A stretch of 64,000 nt of DNA from Carettochelys insculpta (lineage: Eukaryota; Chordata; Testudines; Carettochelyidae). The position numbers were made by a program, and so were the translations under genes. Positions 33,393 to 45,290 of this stretch are shown here, piece after piece. The stretch is from positions 122,362,001 to 122,426,000 of the forward strand of contig NC_134137.1 in NCBI RefSeq assembly GCF_033958435.1. The letters run 5' to 3'. The notes under the pieces are model-generated. The model had not been told where the DNA came from. It made no database searches and worked only from the letters and a program-made list of their open reading frames with translations. Each line of letters opens with the position of its first letter. Positions within the stretch are counted from its first letter, which is position 1.

Positions 33393-35039
33393 GATCGTTG
33401 CTGCTCACACAACAGCAGGTGGGGGTGGAGCATGGATGGGGAGAGGGCAGGGTATGGGTGGAGCAGTGGTGAGGAATGAGTGGGGTAGGGATGGGAAAGG
33501 GACTGGAGCAGAAGGGGCATGAGTGGTGCAGGGTTAGGAAGGGGCCTCAGCCCTTGTACTAGTGGCCCTGCTCTTTCCAGGGTGTGGAGCCTGGCCCCCT
33601 TCCCACATTGCCCTGGGGCCCGCAGTGGCTCTTGGCAGCACTGCATTCGCAGCTGTGCAAAGGAGGCATAAAATGTTATTATGGAACGGAATGGTGGTGA
33701 CTTAAATCCTTTGCATAGATGTAAGTGACAACAGAAGGTGCAAAAATATATAGAATCAGGCTCTCTACCCCATAACTGCAGAGTGAAAATTACAAATCCA
33801 ATGACAGTCTCTACTGGGCTGTCCTTTTCACAAACTAGAGTTTTATTTTAGTCACCTTCACTTTGCTGATATTATTGCACACCGTAAAGATTGCCAGGAA
33901 ACACCAGTGCAAGAATTGGGAGTGCAATGCAAAAGAGACAAACTCTAGGGCAAGGGAAAGATAAATTAGGAGAAGAGATAACACAGGGACAAGGCTGGGG
34001 AAGGAAGTGCTATCGTCCAGCAAAACCTCCCACATGCTAAATAATTTTCTCCACAAAGTTCTTGCGGAGAACTCCCCACTCCTCAATTTAGGCAGCAGAA
34101 GATCTGGTTACTATAGCAATGGGTGTGTGGCATTAGCGTGAATATATAGTGAATATACAAATAAGATCATTTAATAAATATCACTGGAAAATCTTACTCT
34201 GTGGTAAATAGGTAGGGTGATATACTGGCCTCAACAGTGTAGCATGAAATTATTAGCGTTTTCTGAATCACATCATTAAAACAGATGGATACATGTATGA
34301 TAATGAAGGACCTCTATGCTAGTGTTTCTGAGGTTATGATTTAATTATTTCATAATGAATCAAGCTACATGTTTTGCAATGGATTAGTTAGAGCCTATAA
34401 TATCAACTGTGCATTCTAAGCTTCTATAAATATTTCTGTCAAAATGAGCTGGGAAAAGAAGATAAAGCTTGTCTGACTCTCCCTTTACTAGGACTTATGT
34501 ATGCTAACAAATGTTAATAATATACTAGAATGTAGAACATGAAACTTTTCCTAGTCCCTAGGTAGTCTGGACCTACTGCTGCCTCCTTTTCCTGTGCTCT
34601 GAGTGTACCCTTTACGTAAGCCCAGACTGGCTTTTTCTCGACAGATCTTTGTCAACAGAGGTGTTCTTCCTCATGGCAAGCAGGGCACAGCTGTCGACAA
34701 AAGTGCTGCATCCTCTCAACTTACTGTAACCAAATGCGACTTCCTGTAACCAAAGGGAAGTAGCAGCTCTTCCTTCCTTGTGCAGTTATCCACATGATTT
34801 CTTCTTCTGATGATGAAGCAAAGAGTGATTCGGGGCAGGAGTTCGGTGCTAGAGGTCTTACTTAAGCAAGTATTGTAGGACAGCTTTACCAAATCAAACA
34901 CCTGATCTCGAAGTCTCAGCTAAAAATAATGATGGATAAAAGTGTGGACTGATCCCCATATTGGAGTTCTGTACATTTCTCTCTTCAGAAGATGGCTGAA
35001 TCCTGACAGAATTGTCTCCAGTGCTCATAGATTGATAAC
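33393..35039. other. Intergenic with G-rich tract and a MITE fragment
   Basis: A G-rich, degenerate repeat (GGGGTGGAGCATGGATGGGG and similar) spans about 33418-33540. At about 34618-34715 the words TCTCGACAGATCTTTGTCAA and CAGCTGTCGACAAAAGTGCT resemble the GTCAACAG MITE family. The remainder is AT-rich and unassigned. Confidence 0.35.
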
Positions 35040-35324
35040 AACATAAGAATGGCCAAAGTGCATCAGACAAATGGTCCATCTAGCCCAGCTTCTGTGCTCA
35101 GAAGAGGGCCAATGCCAGTTGCTTCAGGGGGAATCAACAGGTGATTCTCAAGTGTACCACAAGCTAGGGACACGTTCCTGCTTATCCTGGCTGATAGCCA
35201 TTGATGGACACATCCTGCATGAATTTGTCTAGTTCCTTTTTGATCCCTTGTATAGTCTTGGCCTTCAGAACATCCTCTGGCAAAGAGCAGAGGTTGACCA
35301 TGTCTTGTATGAAAAATGTACAGG

Positions 35325-35765
35325 CGTTCCCCGACTTACGAACACATCGACTTACGACCATTCATACTTGCGACCAACCTCCAGCTTGTCCCCACCCCCA
35401 TGCATCCCAGCTCACCTCCCTCAGCGGGAGGGACTCTTTCTGCCCCTACCTTTCCCTGAATCTTCCTACCTGCTACGCCCCTCCCCCCAGGCGCACCTGG
35501 ACCCAGCTCCTACTGCCCACCTCACAGCACCTCCTGCATGCTATGGGAATAGCTGACCACAGTGAGCGTGAGGCTCTGGGAGTGTGGAGAGGCCACTGAT
35601 TGGCAGACAGGAGGTGCTGGAGGACAGGAAGAGGAGGAGGTGCTGAAAAGAGGGCTGCCACTCAGTGCTCAGCACTCACCGATTTTTCCATGGGAGCACC
35701 GTCCATGGAGCACCCACAGAGTCACTGCCTATGAGTTGGACTTCTGTAACACAGCCTATGTGACT
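35325..35765. mobile_element. DNA element in CR1 (CGTTCCCCGACTTACGAAC start)
   Basis: GCGTTCCCCGACTTACGAAC, then ACATCGACTTACGACCATTC, marks the left end of a repeat known from turtle genomes. The right boundary is not clear and is placed where CR1-like text seems to resume. The interior is GC-rich and noncoding. Confidence 0.45.
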
Positions 35766-36319
35766 TCTCTGAACTGACTCTTGTTTGAACTACTGCATAT
35801 TTTTTGAGAAAAAGATCCCAGCTTGGTTTTAAAGTCCAGTGATTTACCCTATGACTCTTTGTAAATCATTCTAGTGGTTAATTACCCTCACAATTAAAAG
35901 TTTACACTTTATTTCTAGTTTGAATTCATATCATTTCAACTTCCAGCCATTGGATCTTCTAATGCTTTGTGTGCTAGACTGAGGAGTTCTCCATTATCCA
36001 TTTTCTATTCCATGTGTAGGCTTTTTAACCTTCACTTTGATAAGCTAAATGAGGTTGAACGCCTTGGGTCATTGACTAGAAAGGCATGTTCTCCAGTCCT
36101 TTAATCATTCTCATGGCTCTTCTCAGAAGCACTTCCAGTTTTTCAACATCTTTCTTGAACTGTGGATACCAAACTGGACACAGTATTCCAGTAGCAGTTG
36201 CCCCATTCCAAATACAGAAGTAACATTAGCTTTCTACTTCTAATCAATATTCCCCTGTTTATACATCCAGCAATTTCATTAACCCTTTTGGCCTCAACAT
36301 CACACTGGGAGTGCATATA

Positions 36320-36470
36320 TAACCACCCACAGGTGGGCTCAAAACTGGGGCCTCTGTAGCTTAGTGCAGGAGCCTCTACAATTTGAGCTAAAAGAAGCTG
36401 CTGCTCAGCTAAGGCTGCAGAAGCAGCTCACCCTTTCTCCCTGCATCTAGGTGCCACTACATGGGACAGT
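36320..36470 (-). repeat. tRNA-derived SINE-like fragment
   Basis: On the minus strand TTTAGCTCAAATTGTAGAGG and GCCCCAGTTTTGAGCCC look like the A-box and B-box region of a tRNA-derived sequence. It lies within CR1 text. It is not a functional tRNA because no acceptor stem or full cloverleaf could be folded by eye. Confidence 0.45.
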
Positions 36471-37015
36471 AACCTTCTCACCCTTCCAACCCAGAAGGTT
36501 ACACATATTCAGCTGATTATCCACTACAACTGCCAAGACTTGTTCACAGTCACTGCTTCCTAGGATAGAATCCCTCATCTTGTAAGTATAGCCCACATTA
36601 TTGTTCCTAGAAGTATGGCTGTATTGAAATGAATACTGTTTGCTTACAGCCAGCTTAGCAAGAGATCCACCTATTCCCACAATATTTGTGCCTTCTGCAA
36701 ACTTTATCAGTAGTGGGTTTATGTTTCCTTCCAGGTGACTGAAAGAAATGTTACATAGAATAGGGCTAAGAACCTTTCTTCTAGGGCCCCGAGGAAACAT
36801 ACCTGCTCTAAGATGATTCCCCATTGAAACTGCATTTTGAGCCAGTTACATTTTAACTCATTTCATGTGCCAGGTTGATTTTGTATTGTTCTGGATTCTA
36901 TATCAAAGCATTGTGCATTAACAAGTCAAATACCTTAGAAAAAAATAATTATATTACATCACCTCTATTACCTTTACAAACCAAAGAATCTAATTTCACT
37001 CACCTGGGAAGCATG

Positions 37016-38181
37016 CATCCAGCAATGGGATCCATGTGGCCGGTCACTCATTGGTGCATCAGTTCTTAAGATCAGCATTTTTCCAGAAAGCCTAAATTAA
37101 AAAATATGGACATATTAGTGCCTTACTTACAGCCAATATTAGTAATCCTGCATATCTATTCATTAAATCAGCGCCTACTTATTACCATTGCTGATCAAAA
37201 TGACCTTAAAGATAAATGGCTTATCGTATAAAAAATGGTGGAAGTGGAATTAATGACATTACAAATGTTTTACAATTTAAATTACAGTGACCTTTCTTGT
37301 GAAGTTATTTCTTTCAGTAGGTTCATTATCAATTTAATATCCTTTGAAGAAGAATTAGTGATATTAATACATTTTGCCATTCAAATTATGGTCCATCTAT
37401 TCTTCATAGAAAGATTTCATTTCGTAAAGGAGACTAAAGTAACATCTGCATGAGGAGATTATTTTAATTTAGCCCTAAATCTTTCTGTGGTTAGCTAAGT
37501 TACTAAACAAGTCCAATCTGTCAACACTGACTTTACAGCGTAAAACTCTAACGTAAAACATGAGTTTTATAACAATCTGGAAATTTCTGTACCTTTCAAC
37601 TCAAAAGCCCCCTTACAGCTGCCTCGCATATACATTATTTATTATCCTAACAGTAATCTGATCTAAATTTAAAACCTGGTCAAGGACAGAACAGTCATAG
37701 AGTCAATTAAATATCCTTAAAATATGTACATTTAGATTCACATAATTCACAGGGTTCTCCTCTATATCAAATTAGTAAACACACTGACCCTTGTTTAAAA
37801 AAAGTAAGGTAATCATGCCAAAGCCTCAGAACTGTTGGCTGTATGGAAGACTGAAGATTTATTTAAGAGATTTAATGACATCTTGTTATGCATAATGAAT
37901 CTCTCTCAAATTAATAGTGTAAGAACAGAAATTGCAGACAGGCACAGCTATAGGTTAAAATCCAATCACACAAATCCTTCTGCCAGATAGAGTTGGCAGC
38001 AACAAGGGCCAGGGTCAGTATCTAGGGTAGGGTCAAGTAAGGTGGTGGGTGGGAGTAAAATTTCATGAAGGCTCATCCATCTCATTAAAAAATTAAAATA
38101 TGTTGCTGTTTTTATGTAAGTGTGTTCATATGTATATACAGATTAATAGTTTTTACATTACACATACTTATTTACTTACAC
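37016..38181. other. AT-rich intergenic DNA
   Basis: No recognised element or gene. Confidence 0.4.
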
Positions 38182-38192
38182 ATGCTGAAAGG

Positions 38193-38427
38193 GTTGAATA
38201 GTAACAGAGGTAGCAGCATTATTCTGTATTCTATCAAAACAAAAAAGCAGTCAAATAGCACTTTAAAGACTAACAAAATAATTTATTGGGTGATGAGCTT
38301 TTGTGGGACAGACCCACTTCAGGTCAAGAAGAAGTTGATCTGAAGAAGTGGGTCTGTCCCACTAAAGCTCATCACCTAATAAATTATTGCGTTAGTCTTT
38401 AGACTGCTACTGGACTGCTTTTTTGTT
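38193..38427. mobile_element. Penelope-tail hairpin with 11-bp target duplication
   Basis: ATGCTGAAAGG flanks both sides (38182-38192 and 38428-38438). The left arm (AGCACTTTAAAGACTAACAA, then GATGAGCTTTTGTGGGACAG) and right arm (CTGTCCCACTAAAGCTCATC, then TTAGTCTTTAGACTGCTAC) form a long hairpin. The core reads CTGAAGA, stem, TAAA, so one core base is mutated. Confidence 0.8.
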
Positions 38428-38438
38428 ATGCTGAAAGG

Positions 38439-40748
38439 ATGTTTTTTTCACATGAACATAACTAAAATTTCAGTTGGTTTGAATTATGTTAAACAGGTCG
38501 GGTGGGGGATGGGGCTTGCTAATTACAGACACAGAAAATGGGGCCTGCTGTAAAAAGTTTGCTCACTGTGATCTAGGGGTTCCTTTTCAACAGTACAATA
38601 ATAAACACATCTTTAACCCCTGTCCAGTGACCTGGGACCATTACATATCATTCCCTGGGCACCTCTAATACTTTCCCCTGCTGCAAGCACAGAGTCAGAG
38701 TGTAGCATAAAAAATAAATAAATGAAAGGATGGAAGTAACTAGCATTAATTTTGGATAATGCTGTAACTAGAGTTCATAAACATAACCCATGAGCCAAAA
38801 GTCCCTTTAACATGCCCATCCCTTCTCTGTACCCCATTCACAGTTACTGCCCTTAGTCAGTGCAGCCCTGGAGCTGAAAAGTTCATCTCAAGAGTGCTAC
38901 TCCCAGCCTGAGTTGCAAGGAGGCACTTTACATGCTCCATTACTCAGGCTCCACTTGCTGTCTCTCTCTTATTTTCCTGTAGTCACACAGTCCTTGGGAA
39001 CAGCAACTGTAAATTGAAAAATAATTATTAGAGCTTGTTTAACATAGGTAGGAGCCAAACTACTTTGGATACTAGAGCTAAGTACTAGAACACAGAGCCT
39101 TCCCATAGTGGAGAATATAATTTCAGGGCCTGATTCTACAAACCTTTACCCCATGCAGAGTCCCAGTGAAATCAGGCAATTAAAGTTTGCAGCACTGGAG
39201 TCTCAAATACTATTCTAGTAAATCTCACACCTCAAGCAATAAATGCTACTGGAGAACATAGTCCTTTGACTTTCCGTTTCAAATTCCCCCACTAAAATGA
39301 CACAGAAATTGATCCTTTGCCTATTGTCCTTCTCTAAGCACATTACAAGAAGCAGGTGAACCCCAAGCCTGCTTGGTGTGATAATCTTTCCTCCCCGAGT
39401 ACCTAGACCATCTAGAGATGGATGAGTCTACTATAGCCTTGACTAAGAGGCATATGCCATTGAGTTCATGCAGTAGAGAGTCACACAGTAAGTTTTAAAG
39501 GTCCCAGACTAGATTCTGCTTCTGACTAGGGCCTAATGGCATTACAAAAGCACATTCCAGCCTTGTGACACCGGCCAGCACTAACTGTGATGGAAAAGTA
39601 TGCTGGGTTCTGGTGCTCAAAAAATCCCATCCCCAGACAACCCATTTTGCATCTGCAACTCTGCTACCCAGTTCTGTTGTCACAGGTGGGCTTTTTAGTA
39701 TTAGTTGTGTTTTCCTTGCTTGGCTTTTTGGAAAATGTTTAGATGTGCCAATGTGTAGCTCATCCTATTTAATTTAAGGCAGCGAGGCGACAGTGCTTTC
39801 TCTTCCTTTCCTGTGTTTGTTCATGTTTTAGCTGACACTAATCATGAGATGGATCCAAGTTGTAAAGTTCAAATCTGGATCTAAATTGAGACTTCCCCAT
39901 CGTTCAGAGTGTTTGCGTTTAGTATTCCAGTTCAGGCCCATCTGTACACCAATGTGAATCAGAAGTAACTCCAGTTCAGTTACTGAGCCTCAAGCAATAT
40001 GGTCCCCAATCCTTTTTCAGACAAATTCTCCTCTGAAGGTCAATAGTCAGTTATGCTCGAATAAAGGGCGAGGAGGGGCCAGTGCCAAAGGAAGTATTTG
40101 TCCAACAAGAATGGTATCACTAAAGTGATGAGCGACAATGAGGGAAGTGCAACAGAACAAAAAACAAAAACCCCAAAAAACAAACAAAAAACATAACACA
40201 CTTACTTTTTCCCCTTACATCATTGTGCAAAGAAAGTATTTAGAAAAGATAACTCCAACCACTGAAAATGTTCTGAGTCAGTCCTCTGAAGGAAAAGACT
40301 GAAACACGTTTTCAATAGCAGGCAGAAAAAATAAGCAAGTGTTAGTTTATTTACAGCACCGAGAGGTGTTTTGAAAAAGAAAGGAAGAGGCAGCCCGGTC
40401 AGAGAGTTTGTGTTGGTGTGTGGCTAGGTCTCAGATAGCTGCTCAATACATTGTCCTCTAAGGGCCAAGTCCTGAGGCATGCCATCATCAATCCCATGTA
40501 ATCATGCTGTGCTATTTTCAGAAACCAGGATAAGGTAGAGAAGAGGTCACACTTTCACAAAGAGCTTGATGTTGAACCAATGAAAGGTGCATGTTTGTTG
40601 AGGGTAGTGCTGCAATTGCTCTTCAACTAGCCAAGTTCCTCAGCCCATCTCCTCAAGGAAGTCTGTGCTTGATAATCTCCTCCTCTAGGGACCAAGAGTC
40701 ATGAAGAAGAAAAGTAGGTTATTTACCAGGAGTAATTTTTTTCTCAAA
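38439..40748. other. Intergenic, mostly unassigned
   Basis: A fragment at 39125-39185 (GGGCCTGATTCTACAAACC, CCAGTGAAATCAGGC) resembles a dispersed sauropsid repeat. A/C-rich simple sequence lies at about 40155-40195. No exon or RNA was recognised. Confidence 0.35.
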
Positions 40749-41150
40749 GGCCATGTCCACCCAACAAGAATACTTCAAAAGAAGTTCTTCCGGAAGAAGA
40801 CCTCTTCCAAAAAAAAAGACTTCTTTCCAAAGAACAAGTCCACACACAGAAAAGCAGATAAAAAAATCTATCTTTTCTTTTGCTAGAGAGCATCCACACA
40901 TCCCCTGCTCTTTCACAAGAACGGGCCAGTGATCGCAAAATCCAGTGCCATGAGGACTTGCTCTTTCAAAAAAAGGGCCCACAAAGCATCTCCACATGCA
41001 TTTTTTTTCAAAGAAGCTTTTGAAAGGAGGCACTCTTCCTGATCTGGAAGTGGAAGAAGGCTTCTGGAAGAAGAGCTACATTCTTTCAACACGTGTTCTT
41101 TTGGAAAAGGGCTGGATTTTCCGAAAGAAGGTGCTAGTGTAAACGCAGCC
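40749..41150. mobile_element. Harbinger-type MITE (TTTCGGAAGAAG subfamily), copy 1
   Basis: The left GGCCATGTCCACCCAACAAG and right GTGCTAGTGTAAACGCAGCC are inverted repeats, with AAA on both outer sides. Interior blocks (TCAAAAGAAGTTCTTCCGGA, GGGCCAGTGATCGCAAAATC, GTGCCATGAGGACTTGCTCT) recur in the MITE at 63077-63507. Confidence 0.75.
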
Positions 41151-41854
41151 AAAGTGCATTGCCTCCACAGAGTTAGTTGCCCCCTTTTCTCTTCTTTACT
41201 TTAGATGGTAACTCTGATATTTTGGGTTTCATTTGAGAGATGGTAAAAACTTTCAAGAGTGGAAACAAGATTGAAGCCTGAAATGTGATGACAGTGTTGC
41301 ACGGAATAGAATTGCCTCAAAAGAAATTCATATGTACTCAAATTCTCCTTTTCCTTACACTCTATCACTCCACATTCCCCACTTGTGCATGCTAAATACT
41401 CAACAAAGGTCCCAAATGTGAGCCATTGCGAGCTTTGGTCATGAAATGTGCTACCTGTTTATGATATGAAATTTATACATACACAGCTTTACATTAGAAA
41501 ATATGGCATAGTCTCTGGATTTTGCCTTCTTAAAAATACAACTTTTTTTTGTTTTGTCTTGTTTTCAGCTTGGCAAAATAACATACTTGAACTTCAGGAG
41601 ATTTATCTTTTGTGCTTCTTCATGAGCTCAAAACACACTACTTAACACCAATGTCTGAAAAAAAAAAAAGCAGAAAGACTTCGTTGTACCGAAAATGTTA
41701 ACCTGTATTAGTTTGACATGGTTAAGATATACTGAACATGAAGGTTTATAATGGAGAAGCTGATAGGACTATAACTCTGACTTTACTTGTGATGTGGCTT
41801 TAAAATGTACTGTACTAGTAATTGTTCCATTAGATTTCTGGTATTAAGACTGAT
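41151..41854. other. AT-rich intergenic DNA
   Basis: No recognised feature. Confidence 0.4.
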
Positions 41855-41860
41855 CATAAA

Positions 41861-42364
41861 ATGTTCATCAGCCTATACCCCAGGAACACCAGTCCTGGAA
41901 CCTTTCCCTGCAACAAAGCCCGCTGCCAGCTTTGTCCATATATCTTCTCTGGAAATACCATCACTGGACCTAACCAGGTTACTCACAGAATCACGGGCAC
42001 TTTCTCATGCTCCTTTACTAACATCATATATGCCATCACGTGCCAACAATGCCCAGATGCTTTGTATATTGGACAGACTTCTAACTCCCTTAGACAAAGG
42101 GTCAACGGGCACAAAACAGACATCAAAACACTCCAGATCCACAAACCAGTTAGTCAACATTTTAATGGAATGGGGCATTCTGTCAATGACCTCAAGGTAT
42201 GTGTGTTACTGAAGAGACATTATCGCACCGTTTTAGAGAGAGAAGTGGACGAGCTGACTTTTATATTCAAATTTGGCACATTAACACATGGTTTAAATCG
42301 TGATGGGAACTTTCTGAGTCACTATAGGGGCTCGTCTGCATACTTGGCTCAATCTAATTCTTGA
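41861..42364 (+). CDS. GIY-YIG endonuclease domain of a Penelope-like element (partial ORF)
   Basis: The 167-codon frame is the C-terminal part of a Penelope-like polyprotein. In Penelope elements the GIY-YIG nuclease nicks target DNA for reverse transcription. Visible features are the cysteine cluster PCNKARCQLCP (C17, C22, C25), C50, CQQC (C61, C64), the core IIYAI followed by ALYIG (Y57, Y69-G71), LRQRVNGHKTDI (R80, H84), PVSQHFNGMGHS, and the C-terminal EREVDELTFIFKFGTL followed by HGLNRD. The frame has no internal stop, so the copy is fairly young, but it lacks the reverse transcriptase and any promoter. The first Met is simply where the truncated frame happens to offer one. Confidence 0.82.
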   Translation: MFISLYPRNTSPGTFPCNKARCQLCPYIFSGNTITGPNQVTHRITGTFSCSFTNIIYAITCQQCPDALYIGQTSNSLRQRVNGHKTDIKTLQIHKPVSQHFNGMGHSVNDLKVCVLLKRHYRTVLEREVDELTFIFKFGTLTHGLNRDGNFLSHYRGSSAYLAQSNS

Positions 42365-42479
42365 TCTTCCCCCCCACCCCTCCACTCTCTGATTTGCGCA
42401 CCTTGATTATCTTTTTCTGATTTGTCCTCCTTGCTTACTGTTTTTGGTTCTCTGTGTCTTAAATATTGAGTCTGTTCTG

Positions 42480-42576
42480 GTCTGGCTATGGTCTGAAGAA
42501 GTGGGTCTGTCCCACAAAAGCTCACCTAATAAACTATTTTGCTAGTCTTTAAAGTGCTACTTGACTGCTTTTTATT
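42480..42576 (+). ncRNA. Hammerhead-like motif in Penelope 3' tail
   Basis: CTGAAGA is followed by an unpaired A, a GTGGG/CCCAC stem and AAAAGCTC. With CpG decay reversed, this would read GAAA, the hammerhead core. Penelope-like elements are known to carry hammerhead ribozymes in their terminal repeats. Stems I and III were not resolved by eye, so self-cleavage is unproven. Confidence 0.4.
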
Positions 42577-42580
42577 TCAA

Positions 42581-43209
42581 GTTAGGGAGCCAGTGTAGTT
42601 GTAGCCTGGGAGAGGTTGTTTCAAACCATAACTTCTCACCCTAGTTCTTATTTCAGATAAAGTTTTTCTCAGGCCAGAGCTGTTGTGTCTGACCTGGGTC
42701 TAGCAGTTCATCTCCAGCCCTGCCATTAGAGGTCTTTCATTCCAGATCCTTTCACGTATTCTCTTGGGATGGGGAGCAGTCTGTGAACCCAGCTGAAGAC
42801 AATCGTTATTGTTTCCCTTGTCTTACTTAGAATTGTCCCAAGGTGGGAAGCCTTTGCTCAATTCCCCACCCCACTGTGGAAAAGTACAAAGTCAGATGGA
42901 TTCCAGCATGAGACAGCATAGTCACATGTCTTTGTACAACCTAACATAGACCAGGCAAACAGGAAAAACAAGATTATTCAAAGACTGTTGTCTTGAGTAC
43001 TGAGCCAGTTAGTTCCTTGAGTACTGCTAATGGCCTTTACTAGCATATCTAGATACATAAATGGGTTATTCTTCATAATTCTAATTTCATATATAAGAAT
43101 GATACATGCGCACCAAGAGAATATATACCTTCAGGAGATTCCAAGCTCTCCAATGATAGCTCACATGTTTCCGTAAAATATGGGGGTGCAATGTCACAAA
43201 ATGTATTAA
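42581..43209. other. Intergenic, unassigned
   Basis: No recognised feature. Confidence 0.4.
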
Positions 43210-43216
43210 AGTGTGT

Positions 43217-43414
43217 AGACACAGAGGTATAGGTGTTAGTCTGTAACTTCACAAATAACATACACTTCTTAAGGACTAACAAATTTATTTCTTAGGTAAT
43301 GAGCTTTTGTGGATAAGAGGGTACTTTCAGGAGGAAGTGGGTCTTATCCACAAAAGCTCATTACCTAATAAACTTGTTAGCCTTCAAAGTGGTACAGGAC
43401 CGCTTGTTATTAGA
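43217..43414. mobile_element. Penelope-tail hairpin insertion
   Basis: The left arm AGGACTAACAAATTTATTTC, then TAATGAGCTTTTGTGGATAA, and right arm TTATCCACAAAAGCTCATTA, then CTTGTTAGCCTTCAAAGTGG are inverted. The short word AGTGTGT lies on both sides as a possible 7-bp target duplication. The stem II sequence (GTGGG...TCCAC) has drifted from the 42480 copy. Confidence 0.65.
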
Positions 43415-43849
43415 GAGTGTGTGTGTCTTGTGCACGAGTGCCAGAGAGAGAGTTTTCCTGAGCGGTACCTGTCAGGTTTTGAGAACAACCCGTGCCTATT
43501 GTGTTCTGAGATGAGGATATAAAGGACAAATTCTACCTCCCTCCCCAATCTTTCACATCAGTTGGTGACTCCCTAAGCCAGCCACGAGTCCACTGATTCA
43601 CAAATAGTGGAATAAATGGCACAAAGAGGAGAAAAAGAAGAATAAAAATGAGTCTGGGGTCCCCAAAACTGGGTACCACTAAATAGGACACACAAACTAT
43701 ACATTTATAAAGGAACAACTAACAGCATGCCCCAGCTATCCACAATATGAAGGAACAGAAGGTTGGCAGGATGGCTCAGTTCGGAGCACAAGCATAGTTG
43801 CCCCTATGCGTACATCTTGGAAATATTCTCTTAAACCAATATAATGCAC

Positions 43850-43981
43850 TTGAAGAAGTGGGTCTTTGCCCATGAAAGCTTATGCTCCAATTACATCTGT
43901 TAGTCTATCAGATGCCACAGGACTTTGCGTCATTTTTGTGGATACAGCCAAACACGGCTGCACCTCTGATACTCTAATACC
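43850..43981 (+). mobile_element. Penelope-type tail (subfamily B), single-arm insertion
   Basis: It starts TTGAAGAAGTGGGTCTTTGC, then CCATGAAAGCTTATGCTCC, continues with CTGTTAGTCTATCAGATGCC and ends CACGGCTGCACCTCTGATAC. AATGCAC on both sides suggests a 7-bp target duplication. The first base of the core (C) is mutated to T. Confidence 0.65.
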
Positions 43982-45110
43982 AATGCACAAGATGTATGTG
44001 CACCTAGCATAATGCACATATGCAATCACTGGAAGAAGAGTACATGGCTTTAAACAGTTTAAATCTAAGACGTTCATGAAACAATTCTATAATTCTCAAC
44101 AAAATGTAGAAACGAGGGGAGAAAATTTCCATATTCTTTACATATGCTACTGAGAGAGTAGCTGAATTCACTAATGTCTGAGATGCTGCTTTGACTTGCA
44201 TGACAATAAAATAAATCCTACAGAATAAATTTTTGCCTAGACGAAGTAGTGTTGATCTTGACTAAGTCTGACAATATATAAAGGCAAATAATATTTGTAT
44301 TTTCCTTGCCACCATACTTGGTACTAGAGGTAAAATGAGTCTTGTGAAGAGAACCTGAAAATAAGTAATAAATATTCTGCTGTAAAATACTACTTCTCGG
44401 AGGCTGACAATATTCCTGAATTGGGATTTCACGCAGAGTGAGGGGTGGCCATTCCCTTGAAAGATTTCACTGCATAAGAGCACTATAATGAGTAACATGC
44501 ATTTTCTCTGTATCCTACTGAGACAAATTGTTCCTATCGGGAAAGTGGTTTTAAAAATCTACTCCATGGTGCCACCTCTTTCTGCTTTCTCCTAAATGCA
44601 CTTTAAAGGCAAAATCCAGCATAGCTGGAGACACAGAAACACTCTATATTTCCATTAGAAAGCTATCTAAGTTTATGTACCAGCAGGAGACAATGCTATG
44701 TACTTAATGTGAGTTTCTTTTTTTCATTGTTATAGAAAACCATTATTAACTCTGAGAGAGAAAGCAGTTTGTCTACTAACTCTAGCTTATTCTATTCTGG
44801 AAGTAATCTGAAGCTGAGGACTTTTTTCAGTGTATCCTTTCTTCCCTTTAGATATTTATCTTTGCATTTATTAACAAACATTCAATCTTTATTAACAGAC
44901 AGAGAGAGAGGGCTATGGAATCATAAACATTTGTAGAACCTCACAAGATTTAACCATGAGTGTTAGGTATTTCAGTATTGCTTTGAAAGTAGCATTTTTA
45001 AGACTTTTGGCTACATGCAAAATCTAAAGACATTCTCGGCAGTAGTACCTCATAAACATACCTTTGAACCGAGAAAGGCTGATCCAAAGGTTTGGAGGGC
45101 TGTATATGAC
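43982..45110. other. Intergenic, unassigned
   Basis: AT-rich DNA with no recognised feature. Confidence 0.4.
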
Positions 45111-45290
45111 AGAGTGGATGGTCCAGTGGTTAGAATGCTAGACTAGAGATTGGAAAATCTGAGTTTGACTCCCTTCTCCACCAGAGGCATACTGTGAGGT
45201 ATTAGGGAAGTGCCTTAGCCTCCCTATGCTGCTGTAAATCAGGATACCTGTACTTCCTTAACTCACAGGAATAGCCTGAAAATATGCAGG
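45111..45290 (+). repeat. MIR (CORE-SINE) copy
   Basis: GGTCCAGTGGTTAGAATGCT, GATTGGAAAATCTGAGTTTG and ACTCCCTTCTCCACCAG follow the tRNA-like head and core of MIR. TTAGGGAAGTGCCTTAGCC matches the MIR core (consensus TTGGGCAAGTTACTTAACC). The copy is old and diverged. Confidence 0.7.

Larger units (their letters stand above)
35040..37015 (-). mobile_element. CR1 LINE copy or copies, antisense, interrupted
   Basis: From ACATAAGAATGGCCAAAGTG and GGTCCATCTAGCCC through AGCCATTGATGGACACATCC to CTGGCAAAGAGCAG (35040-35320) this is antisense CR1 3' sequence. From about 35870 to 37015 there is more antisense CR1: CACAGTATTCCAGTAGCAGT, CCTGTTTATACATCCAGCAA, TATCCACTACAACTGCC and ACTTTATCAGTAGTGGG. 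The two parts may derive from different CR1 subfamilies. Inserts lie at 35325-35765 and 36320-36470. No reading frame survives. Confidence 0.75.
41855..42580 (+). mobile_element. Penelope-like retroelement, 5'-truncated
   Basis: The element retains its GIY-YIG endonuclease coding region, about 120 bp of 3' UTR, and the tail with the hammerhead-like motif (CTGAAGA, GTGGG/CCCAC stem, AAAA in place of GAAA). It ends in AGTGCTACTTGACTGCTTTT. The reverse transcriptase is missing because of 5' truncation. This copy identifies the source of the tail hairpins scattered through the window. Confidence 0.85.

Noticed and set aside
36340..36400. Functional tRNA gene
   Set aside because: Box-like words are present but no acceptor stem or complete cloverleaf is visible. 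It fits a tRNA-derived SINE fragment.
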